The notes below the pieces were generated by a model. That model was not told the origin of the DNA and ran no database searches. It saw only the letters and a list, made by a program, of their open reading frames with translations. Shown one piece after another: positions 16,341 to 22,823 of a DNA stretch of 64,000 nt; within the stretch, counting starts at the first letter, position 1, and every line of letters begins with the position of its first letter. The stretch comes from an uncultured Chryseobacterium sp. (lineage in GTDB: Bacteria; Bacteroidota; Bacteroidia; Flavobacteriales; Weeksellaceae): the NCBI GenBank assembly GCA_913778505.1, contig CAJYWD010000036.1, positions 248,001 through 312,000 of the forward strand, given 5' to 3'. Made by a program: the position numbers and the translations under genes.

Positions 16341-16365
16341 ATTTTTATTTTAGGCTTTTTTATAT
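16341..16365 (+). repeat. Third partial copy of the boundary terminator sequence
   Basis: ATTTTTATTTTAGGCTTTTT followed by TATAT closely matches the end of the right boundary repeat (21666-21692), with one T missing. It may mark an older junction inside the island. Confidence 0.45.
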
Positions 16366-16377
16366 GATTCCTTTTAA

Positions 16378-16385
16378 TATATTTG
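16378..16385 (+). promoter_or_regulatory. -7 box of the 16427 gene
   Basis: TATATTTG, a perfect TAnnTTTG match, lies 41 bases before the ATG. No shared operator palindrome precedes it. Confidence 0.6.
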
Positions 16386-16426
16386 TTAGTATTATTTTAT
16401 TAATATTAACTTAAAAAACAAAACAA

Positions 16427-16804
16427 ATGAGCAGAACAAAAGGAAGGGTCGTACTAAGCAAGAACCCAAAAGAACATCTGGACGTAGCCAAAACTATCTA
16501 TGACCAGCACATAAAGTTGGGCGACAAAAGCCCACTATTGCTACTGGAGGATATAGACTGGAAAACCGTAGAGCCCAAGATCAGCACAGGGCTGCAGGCC
16601 CATGCCGATGCCGAGTTCCACAAAGGCGAGATGGAGAAGCAATACGCCACCAGGGACCTTCAGATGCCGGATGTGACCAAGGCGGTGAAACAAAGCATCA
16701 ACCTGCTGAAGGCCACCTTCGGCGATAATCCCAAAAAGCTGGCAGACTGGGGAGTGAATGTGGACGACTCTCCAAAACCAAAATCTAAACCTCCCACAGC
16801 GTAA
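16427..16804 (+). CDS. Conserved hypothetical protein, GC-rich, 125 residues
   Basis: I do not recognise a domain. The protein is soluble and charged, begins MSRTKGRVVLSKNPKEHLDV and ends in a Pro/Lys-rich tail (SPKPKSKPPTA). It has no signal peptide or membrane segment. The gene is clearly richer in G and C than the AT-rich toxin genes on either side, which suggests a different origin. It has its own promoter and a strong terminator, so it is a single-gene unit. A structural or carrier role beside the effector genes is possible but is only a guess. Confidence 0.75.
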   Translation: MSRTKGRVVLSKNPKEHLDVAKTIYDQHIKLGDKSPLLLLEDIDWKTVEPKISTGLQAHADAEFHKGEMEKQYATRDLQMPDVTKAVKQSINLLKATFGDNPKKLADWGVNVDDSPKPKSKPPTA

Positions 16805-16819
16805 AATATTGATTAATAG

Positions 16820-16846
16820 CCGCTCAGTTTACTGAGCGGTTTTTTT
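16820..16846 (+). terminator. Intrinsic terminator after the 16427 gene
   Basis: CCGCTCAGT and ACTGAGCGG form a perfect 9-bp stem with a 2-base loop in the shortest drawing (4 in practice), followed by a T run. Confidence 0.9.
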
Positions 16847-16879
16847 ATGGCAAAAAATATTTAAATTCTAAATATAATA

Positions 16880-16913
16880 CGACGAGTTCTGTCGCCACCC
16901 GCTTCTACATTTG
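16880..16913 (+). promoter_or_regulatory. Shared operator-promoter upstream of the patatin gene
   Basis: CGACG-AGTTC-TGTCG (16880-16894), 11-base spacer, TACATTTG (16906-16913). The first ten bases, ACGACGAGTT, recur at 17981 just behind the patatin stop. Confidence 0.75.
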
Positions 16914-16941
16914 CTTTATCAAATCAATACCTATTAAGCAA

Positions 16942-17979
16942 ATGAAAAAGATAACCATGCTTTCTTTAGATGGCGGCGGAATCCGAGGAATTATCTCCTG
17001 CATCGTTCTCCGCTATCTGGAAGAGCTCTTTCAGCAAAAAGACCACGCCAACGCCAGACTCGGCGATTACTTCGATATGATTTCCGGAAGCAGCACCGGC
17101 GGAATCCTTGCATCTGTGCTGCTTGCTCCGGATGTCAATGGAAAAGCCAGATATTCTATTCAAAAAGCGTTTGACCTCTACAAGGAAAAAGGGGAGGATA
17201 TCTTCAATGTTTCGCTGTGGGAACGTCTGATCAACCCTTTCGGGCTCTTCAGCGAGAAGATCTCTCAGGATAATCTGGAGAGACAGCTGAAGGATTTTTT
17301 CGGAGATCTGGAACTCAAGGATTTTATCAAACCATCGCTCATTACAAGCTATGATATTGAAAACAGAAGAGCCAAGCTGTTCAATACCATCAATGCGCAG
17401 CAGAGCCAGCAGAATTTCTTCGTGAGAGACATTTGCAGGGCTACGGCTGCAGCACCGACCTATTTCTCCCCCGTACAGATCAGATCTTCTTATGGCCAAA
17501 TATTTAGTCTGATAGACGGTGGCGTATTTGCCAATAATCCTGCGCTGTGCGCCTATGCCGAAGCCCGTAAAATTCCTTTTGGCAATCTGTTCCAAAATGC
17601 TGAAAAGCCGAACTATCCTAGAGTCAATGATATGATGATTGTTTCCATTGGGACAGGAACGGAGATGAAAAGTTATCCTTTCCGGAAATATCAGAACGCA
17701 GGAAAACTGGCTTGGATCAATCCGATAATTGATATTCTCCTTTCTTCTAACGCAGAGACCGTGGATTATCAGCTGACGCAGATGTTCATGACCTTAGGGG
17801 TGCGAAACAGGCAGAACTATTACAGGATCAATCCTTCGCTGAAAAGTGCTTCTCCGGAGATGGACAATGTGAAAAAGAAAAACCTGGAAGCATTGATCCA
17901 AGCAGGGCTGTGCTATGTTGAAGAAAATAATGAGTTGCTGAATCAAATTGCAGATAAATTAATAAAAAATAAAATTTAA
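16942..17979 (+). CDS. Patatin-like phospholipase
   Basis: The 345-residue product is a cytosolic patatin-family serine hydrolase, probably a phospholipase A. The oxyanion motif DGGGIRG is at residues 9-15. The nucleophile motif GSSTG (serine near residue 53) follows, and the catalytic Asp lies in IDGGVFANNP near 191. There is no signal peptide. Similar patatins act as CBASS effectors or interbacterial lipases, but no cyclase gene is present here. It lies in the island under the same operator-promoter as the M15 peptidase and the papain-tip toxin, so a role as a lytic effector is the simplest reading. Confidence 0.9.
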   Translation: MKKITMLSLDGGGIRGIISCIVLRYLEELFQQKDHANARLGDYFDMISGSSTGGILASVLLAPDVNGKARYSIQKAFDLYKEKGEDIFNVSLWERLINPFGLFSEKISQDNLERQLKDFFGDLELKDFIKPSLITSYDIENRRAKLFNTINAQQSQQNFFVRDICRATAAAPTYFSPVQIRSSYGQIFSLIDGGVFANNPALCAYAEARKIPFGNLFQNAEKPNYPRVNDMMIVSIGTGTEMKSYPFRKYQNAGKLAWINPIIDILLSSNAETVDYQLTQMFMTLGVRNRQNYYRINPSLKSASPEMDNVKKKNLEALIQAGLCYVEENNELLNQIADKLIKNKI

Positions 17980-17981
17980 CA

Positions 17982-18965
17982 CGACGAGTTTTTGATAAAC
18001 ATCTGCCCGTACTTCTGGAGCAGTTTGATGAAGCAATACAGGCGATAGAAAAGCTGAGTTTCACAGAAATTGCAAAATACATCTATGGAAAGCTAAAAGA
18101 AGTAAACCTTACCTTTGACCCTATTGCTTGTGCATACTTTGTAGGGTATGCCTATGGATTTATTCTTTCTTTGATTATTGAGATTATTCTCACAGTTATT
18201 GCAACAGGAGCTACACTTACAATTCCTGTTATTGTAGAAAAATTGTCCGAGGCTTTATTTGGGATTTTTAGATTAGGTTTCAGTGCGGTAAAAGGAGTTG
18301 CAAAAACTATAAGGTCTTTTTCTAGGTTTGTAGTGAAATCAATTGAAGATATAATAAAGGTTTTTCAGGAACTTCTTAATTTCTTAAAAAAAGAATGGGA
18401 TGAAATAAAGAAGATTATTGAAGAGGTTTTTGAAGGATTGAAAAAACTTAGAAACAAAGAACCAAATAAAATAAGAAGTAATTATTTTAACTCAATTGCA
18501 GATCCTGTTGCTGATATTTTGGGAGCAGCATCTAAATCACATCCTGTAAGATTGAAACAAATAATATTAGATCTTACAAGTGAAGGTGTAGAAATTATTC
18601 TCCGATCAGATGAGGCACTTGGTTACTCCCCAGGTCTTTCAAAAGGAAAGCCAGGTCAGATAATAATTCATGAAAATGCTTCAATTTTTGCATGGGAGCA
18701 TGAGTATATGCATTTTTTGGACGATCAAAATAAAGGCTTTTTAGGAATGAGTTCCTTGTTCGATTCGAATTATAGAGTTCTTACAGAATTAAATGCATAT
18801 ACCAAAGAAATTGAATTTGTTAAAACATTAAAAGGAAACAATATTAAAATTATTGAACAATTGAAAACAAATTTCAATGATTAATTAAGCTATATAATTA
18901 ATAACTTTGGAGATGTAACGGATAAAAATATACTGGACAAAATAAAAAAATTAAAAAGATTATAA
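17982..18965 (+). pseudogene. Toxin-tip cassette 1: 5'-truncated, HExxH tip, premature stop
   Basis: The frame reads from about 17982 through FDKHLPVLLEQFDEAIQAIE with no start codon; the first possible start is a TTG at 18171. A 117-residue block (18069-18420) is about 91% identical to that of cassette 2. The tip then diverges and carries HEYMH at 18699-18713 with a downstream ELNAYTKE, typical of zinc metallopeptidase toxins. A TAA at 18882 stops the frame, but the same frame continues for 26 codons to a second stop at 18963-18965, 4 bases before the next gene. It is therefore broken at both ends. The junction at 17981 repeats the half-operator ACGACGAGTT. Confidence 0.72.
18069..18420 (+). 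repeat. Shared block of tip cassette 1
   Basis: A 351-352 base block matches 19396-19747 without indels; the encoded 117 residues differ at 10 positions. It encodes a hydrophobic helical region (GYAYGFILSLI, TLTIPVIVEKLSEALFG) that probably links or translocates the tip. It could serve as a recombination target. Confidence 0.85.
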
Positions 18966-18969
18966 CAAA

Positions 18970-19335
18970 ATGAATGATATTATTCCAATCAATAAAAATA
19001 TTGATAAGATGAACGACAATGAGCTGTTAAGAAATTTCAATAAGGATAACCCTCCTTTTGGAAGAATAAACTACTACGCAATTTTCGCTAAGAGAATTAC
19101 AAAGTTTAAAAATATTCTTAAAGAAGAAATTCTAGATAATGAAAACAATATTGAATCTGCGATGGGGATTATCAAAATTTCATGGTTACCATTGATATCA
19201 ATATTATGTTATGTAAAAGAGGAAAGTGAAAAGAAAAACTTTGTTAGCTTGGCAAAGAATAATTGGACAAATAATAATTTTGAAGATTTCAAAAATTTCA
19301 TTAAAGATGATGGTAATTTAAGTAAATATTTATAA
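18970..19335 (+). CDS. Candidate immunity protein for cassette 1
   Basis: A 121-residue, Asn/Lys-rich soluble protein of no recognised family. It starts 4 bases after the ancestral end of the cassette 1 frame (stop at 18963-18965), and it ends at a CCGCTTC terminator. It seems intact although its toxin is broken, as expected if immunity is kept against sister strains. The function is inferred from position and size. Confidence 0.62.
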   Translation: MNDIIPINKNIDKMNDNELLRNFNKDNPPFGRINYYAIFAKRITKFKNILKEEILDNENNIESAMGIIKISWLPLISILCYVKEESEKKNFVSLAKNNWTNNNFEDFKNFIKDDGNLSKYL

Positions 19336-19358
19336 AAAGCTCATTTATGTAAAATTTC

Positions 19359-19384
19359 AACCGCTTCAAACGAAGCGGTTTTTT
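19359..19384 (+). terminator. Terminator after cassette 1 immunity gene
   Basis: AACCGCTTC-AAAC-GAAGCGGTT plus a T run. The same stem heptamer is used at 20714-20740, and the homology to cassette 1 starts 12 bases after this terminator. Confidence 0.9.
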
Positions 19385-19395
19385 ATTTCTAAAAA

Positions 19396-19747
19396 ATTGC
19401 AAAATACATCTATGGAAAAATGAAAGAAGTGAACCTTAGTTTTGACCCAATTGCTTGTGCGTATTTTGTAGGCTATGCCTATGGATTTATTCTTTCTTTG
19501 ATTCTTGAGATTATTCTTACAGTTGTTGCAACAGGAGCTACGCTTACTATTCCTGTTATTGTAGAAAAATTGTCCGAGGCTTTATTTGGAATTTTTAGAT
19601 TAGGTTTTAGCGCGGCAAAAGGAGTTGCAAAAGCCATAAGAACTTTTTCTAGATTTGTAGTTAAATCTATTGAAGATGTAATTAAAGGTTTTCAGGAACT
19701 GCTTAATTTCTTAAAAAAAGGCTGGGATGAAATAAAGAAGATTATTG
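19396..19747 (+). repeat. Shared block of tip cassette 2
   Basis: Counterpart of 18069-18420. The homology begins exactly at ATTGCAAAATACATCTATGG, one codon after an in-frame TAA AAA, so the upstream coding sequence has been removed. Confidence 0.85.
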
Positions 19748-20385
19748 ATGGAGGCTTCAAAGGAATAAAACAAAATTTTTTATCGAAAGTAAAAGAAGTA
19801 TTTTCTCAGGAAACACAAACTGATGAACTATTTAGAAAAATCAGTAAAAAAATTGATTCAACTGGTAAACAAATTTTAAATACAAATGAGCTTAAGAAAT
19901 TAAGATTATATTTAAAAAAAGAATTAGGAATTGAGCTTGAGATTGTAAGCAGAACAAATCCTGCAACGAAAGAGCTTTGGAGGAAGATGGCTTTGGGGCA
20001 AACCCAAGAAGGAAATCGAGTTTTAGGAATGTTTAAGGCAACAACAGGGAAAAGCCGTAAATTTGGGATGACATTAGAAGGTCCTAAATTGTATGTTTTA
20101 GACGAGGCTTATGCCTATACAGTAGAACACGAGTTGAAACACGCAAAACTTTGGCACAAAATGACAAAAGAGTTTCCGGAATTGGAAGCACAGTTTAATA
20201 GTCTATCGCAGAGATTACACGAAGAATATGTGTTATCCGAACTGGTAAAAGCCAGAAAATGGGAAACAGAAGATTTATTATTAGATTTGAATACTATAAA
20301 TAAAAAATACAGAAAACCTTTTGGCTTGCCCGAAGTTAATTTAGACTACTTTAAAAACTGGAAACTGCAAGAACAAATAAAATAA
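19420..20385 (+). CDS. Toxin-tip cassette 2 with HELKH metallopeptidase-like tip
   Basis: The frame is open from an ATG at 19420, inside the shared block, to 20385. Nothing like a promoter lies upstream, and homology to cassette 1 extends 8 codons further to a stop, so the ATG may be fortuitous and the unit a silent cassette. The first ~110 residues are the shared helical block. The tip, from about residue 118, is unrelated to cassette 1 and has HELKH at 20128-20142 (His at residue 237), with a following HEEYVLSELVKA. This suggests a zincin peptidase toxin domain. Its own immunity candidate follows after 6 bases. Activity is untested. Confidence 0.68.
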   Translation: MKEVNLSFDPIACAYFVGYAYGFILSLILEIILTVVATGATLTIPVIVEKLSEALFGIFRLGFSAAKGVAKAIRTFSRFVVKSIEDVIKGFQELLNFLKKGWDEIKKIIDGGFKGIKQNFLSKVKEVFSQETQTDELFRKISKKIDSTGKQILNTNELKKLRLYLKKELGIELEIVSRTNPATKELWRKMALGQTQEGNRVLGMFKATTGKSRKFGMTLEGPKLYVLDEAYAYTVEHELKHAKLWHKMTKEFPELEAQFNSLSQRLHEEYVLSELVKARKWETEDLLLDLNTINKKYRKPFGLPEVNLDYFKNWKLQEQIK

Positions 20386-20391
20386 TTAATT

Positions 20392-20712
20392 ATGAAACAT
20401 ACAAAAGAACAAGCTATTGATAAAACAAAAAAAATTTTAAAAGATTTCGATATAGATTATTATTTCGAAAATACTTTCAAAACAATATCTTCGGATGAAG
20501 ATGAATATATTAGAGGACAGTATGATTTAATCAATTCTTGGTGGGTTTATGTTGAAGTTCCCAATGAACAATTTGACCATCTAACAGGCATTTTAGGCAT
20601 TGTAATTAACGATGAAGATTTGGAGCCTACAATTTTTATGGATGGTTCCGGAGGAAGAATTCCAGACAGGAAAATTTCAAAGAAAGATGGAAAATATCAA
20701 TTAGGAGAATAG
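20392..20712 (+). CDS. Candidate immunity protein for cassette 2
   Basis: A 106-residue acidic soluble protein of no firmly recognised family; the middle reads LINSWWVYVEVPNEQFD and GIVINDEDLEPTIFMDG, in the manner of small alpha/beta immunity proteins. It lies 6 bases after the cassette 2 tip and ends at a CCGCTTC terminator. The role is inferred from position, size and acidity. Confidence 0.62.
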   Translation: MKHTKEQAIDKTKKILKDFDIDYYFENTFKTISSDEDEYIRGQYDLINSWWVYVEVPNEQFDHLTGILGIVINDEDLEPTIFMDGSGGRIPDRKISKKDGKYQLGE

Positions 20713-20713
20713 T

Positions 20714-20740
20714 AAAACCGCTTCATTTGAAGCGGTTTTA
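20714..20740 (+). terminator. Terminator after cassette 2 immunity gene
   Basis: AAAACCGCTTC-ATTT-GAAGCGGTTTT, an 11-bp perfect stem. Same core heptamer as 19359-19384. Confidence 0.9.
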
Positions 20741-20795
20741 TCAATTTAAGAATGTGGACGGAGTATCTGTTTAATGCTGAATTTAGAAACAATTA

Positions 20796-20957
20796 ATGAA
20801 AAATGAAAAATGTGGAAAAACATATAAAGGAGGCGGTCATCAATATGAAAGTTTGCAGAAGTTTATCAGAGATGATGTTTTTATTCCAAGTTTAGACGCA
20901 TCAAATACTGGAAAAATAATAGAAAGAATAGAAGATTTTATTAAAACCTTAAAATAA
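20796..20957 (+). pseudogene. Remnant of a third toxin tip
   Basis: The frame encodes 53 residues from an ATG at 20796, with KCGKTYKGGGHQYESLQKF near the start, and stops 9 bases before the next gene. The spacing to the following small gene matches the other toxin-immunity pairs, so this is probably the 3' end of a toxin tip whose upstream part was lost. The ATG may be accidental. Too little remains to name the fold. Confidence 0.5.
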
Positions 20958-20966
20958 ATAGCTGTA

Positions 20967-21542
20967 ATGATAGAAAAAATTGAATTCTCAGTAGAAGGAC
21001 AAAAAAATTACAATCTGTATAACAGAGAAGAATATTTTCTGTATATGGAAAAGAAAAGAAAAGAATATGTTGGAATTCATCGAGCTCAAACTTGGATATT
21101 AGATGGCAAAAAAATAATTCCAAATTTTAAAGGCGGCACTCCATCTTACAATTGGGATTGCATAATATTTGAAAAAGATAGTAAAACATTGGTTGTTTGT
21201 AATCCTGATGGTTCTGTTCGTTTTGAAGTTCCTGTACCGGATAAATTAATTCAAAGAGGAGAGTATGACAATCACTTTAAACTTTCTGAGTGGAAATCAA
21301 AAGAGATAGACAAAGATTATTATGTGATGAAATATGAAGGATTTGATGATTACTTTGAATATAATGGAAAACATTATTTAAATGTTTTATTAGGTAAGTA
21401 TAATGAGAATGAGAATTTTGATGCCTATCTCCAGATGCGTTATTTAGATTGTGATACAGGAGAGTTTTTACCTTTTACAAAAAAAATAATTCAAAGAATT
21501 CCAAATCCACATAGTTATACTGAAAACAGAGTAGAATTGTAA
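20967..21542 (+). CDS. Candidate orphan immunity protein
   Basis: A 191-residue soluble protein with no recognised family. It contains GGTPSYNWDCIIFEKDSKTL and SVRFEVPVPDKL, suggesting a beta-rich fold. It sits behind the tip remnant at 20796-20957 and is the last gene before the right island boundary. The intact frame beside a decayed toxin suggests a retained immunity gene. Assignment rests on context only. Confidence 0.58.
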   Translation: MIEKIEFSVEGQKNYNLYNREEYFLYMEKKRKEYVGIHRAQTWILDGKKIIPNFKGGTPSYNWDCIIFEKDSKTLVVCNPDGSVRFEVPVPDKLIQRGEYDNHFKLSEWKSKEIDKDYYVMKYEGFDDYFEYNGKHYLNVLLGKYNENENFDAYLQMRYLDCDTGEFLPFTKKIIQRIPNPHSYTENRVEL

Positions 21543-21612
21543 TATCAAATCCGCGCCATCGGATTCTTAATTCGTGCTTTTAATAAAAAAAAAAGTAAGA
21601 TCAGTATAACCC

Positions 21613-21688
21613 AAGAAACTTCAGCAGAATAATAATACCAGTTATTTTGATATACAAGCCAAAAGATTTTTATTTTTAGGCTTTTTTT
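21613..21688 (+). repeat. Right boundary repeat of the island (rplY 3' end copy)
   Basis: AAGAAACTTCAGCAGAATAA TAAT is identical to the end of rplY, followed by TTATTTTGATATACAAGCC and a decayed terminator (TTTTTAGGCTTTTTTT). No rplY frame precedes it; a palindromic-element remnant (AAATCCGCGCCATCGGATT) lies just upstream at about 21546-21580. Confidence 0.8.
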
Positions 21689-21717
21689 GTATCTTTATGA
21701 ATAAAATATTTTAAATT

Positions 21718-22542
21718 ATGAAAAAATTTCTATTCTCTGCTTTATTTACATTTTCTATGTTAAATGCGCAAACGTCGATTTTTGGCGAAGACTTTGAACA
21801 AATTACAGATTTGCAAAGCGCAGGTTGGACGCTCTATAATGATGCCAATACACCTTATGGAACATACGAAGCATTATTTCCTAACGCCTGGAATATTGTA
21901 TCCTGGGGCAATGAAAGCGGAAATAAGGTTGCATCCTGTCCATCATGGTTTACCGAAATAAAACCCGCAGACAGATGGATAGTTTCTCCAGCAATTATAC
22001 TTCCAACAAATTCTAAAGTGTCCCTTGAATTTTTTGCAAGATCACATCAAGATTCTCCTTATGATGATGGTTTCAAACTAAAGATCTCAACGTCAAATAC
22101 TGCAAAGTCTTCATTTACAAATGTTTTGGCGGTAGATCACGCACCTAATTCTACTATAGTGGCTATCACATCTCCTTACACAGTAAATCTGTCTGCCTAT
22201 GCCGGACAGACTATCTATCTGGCCTGGGTCAATGATTATACGAATGGCAATCTTCTTAGTATAGATGATATTACAGTTACCGCTACATCATTAATGGCTG
22301 TAGATGATGTCAGGAAAAACAATATGACAGTGTATCCTAACCCCGCTTCTGAGTATTTTATTATTAATAATGCAAATGATGTTATTTCTGCTGACATATA
22401 CGATGTTTCAGGAAAAGTCGTGAAATCAAAACTGGTAGCTGTTGACAATAGATTTGATATCTCTGATCTTGCTAATGGTGTTTATACCGTCGCTGTCGAG
22501 ACCAAGACAGGAATTGTAAGCAAAAAATTAATCAAGAAATAA
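21718..22542 (+). CDS. Secreted protein with T9SS type A sorting domain
   Basis: The 274-residue product has an N-terminal signal peptide (MKKFLFSALFTFSMLNAQ). A choice-of-anchor J / cleaved-adhesin-like beta domain spans about residues 20-190, with PADRWIVSPAI and TIYLAWVND typical of it. The last ~80 residues, starting MTVYPNPASEYF and ending GIVSKKLIKK, form a type A sorting domain used by the Por/type IX secretion system. It is therefore exported to the surface or medium. The jelly-roll domain suggests glycan or protein binding. It is the first gene right of the island. Confidence 0.92.
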   Translation: MKKFLFSALFTFSMLNAQTSIFGEDFEQITDLQSAGWTLYNDANTPYGTYEALFPNAWNIVSWGNESGNKVASCPSWFTEIKPADRWIVSPAIILPTNSKVSLEFFARSHQDSPYDDGFKLKISTSNTAKSSFTNVLAVDHAPNSTIVAITSPYTVNLSAYAGQTIYLAWVNDYTNGNLLSIDDITVTATSLMAVDDVRKNNMTVYPNPASEYFIINNANDVISADIYDVSGKVVKSKLVAVDNRFDISDLANGVYTVAVETKTGIVSKKLIKK

Positions 22543-22561
22543 CTTTCATTTATTATATCAT

Positions 22562-22588
22562 AAAAAATCCTCTTTGAGGGTTTTTTTT
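22562..22588 (+). terminator. Terminator after the T9SS cargo gene
   Basis: AATCCTC-TTT-GAGGGTT stem followed by a run of T. Confidence 0.8.
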
Positions 22589-22599
22589 GCTTCCTGTAC

Positions 22600-22712
22600 T
22601 GCAGATTTGCAATCCGTACTTTCATATAATTACCAAGAGCAGCAGCACAATGTGTTACTGCTTTTTTAGTATTTTAGAGAATTAATGTTGGATTGCAAAT
22701 CCCCAATATCAG
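22600..22712. repeat. Palindromic MITE-like element, copy 3
   Basis: CTGCAGATTTGCAATCCGTA starts the element; the inner hairpin GCAGCAGCAC ... GTGTTACTGCTTTTTT, AGAGAATTAATGTTGGATTG and CAAATCCCCAATATC complete it. Here the terminal inverted repeat GATTTGCAATCC / GGATTGCAAATC is best preserved, which defines a unit of about 110 bases. Confidence 0.75.
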
Positions 22713-22750
22713 AAGCTAGTAGCTTAAAACTTATCCACAACGCCAAAACA

Positions 22751-22784
22751 CGACACCTTTTGTCGCATTAAGCATCTATATTTG
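22751..22784 (+). promoter_or_regulatory. Shared operator-promoter upstream of the WYL regulator
   Basis: CGACA-CCTTT-TGTCG (22751-22765) is a perfect 5+5 inverted repeat; after 11 bases comes TATATTTG (22777-22784). It is the cleanest of four sites and would allow the regulator to control itself. Confidence 0.8.
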
Positions 22785-22823
22785 TTTTACAGAACCAACA
22801 AATAATTAGCGGATTTTCAGACC

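Larger units (their letters stand above)
11694..21612. mobile_element. Genomic island of effector and toxin-tip cassettes inserted behind rplY
   Basis: About 9.9 kb between two copies of the rplY 3' end. Much of it is more AT-rich than the flanks. It holds an M15 peptidase, a large toxin-like protein, several small immunity candidates, a patatin, two tip cassettes, a tip remnant, palindromic repeat elements, a minisatellite and a gene fragment. No integrase, transposase or tRNA is seen, so insertion by homologous exchange or loss of the integrase is more likely than an active element. The boundaries are seen in the sequence; the history is inferred. Confidence 0.7.

Noticed and set aside
16942-17979. 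Patatin as a CBASS effector
   Set aside because: No nucleotide cyclase, Cap2 or Cap3 gene lies next to it; it is linked by its promoter to a peptidase and a toxin.
17980-18020. A fifth shared operator-promoter in front of cassette 1
   Set aside because: Only the left half ACGACGAGTT is present; TGTCG and a correctly spaced TAnnTTTG are missing.
22731-22740. Perfect DnaA box TTATCCACA before the WYL regulator, possible origin
   Set aside because: It is a single box without a cluster, an AT-rich unwinding region or dnaA/dnaN nearby; another match at about 60799 lies inside actF.
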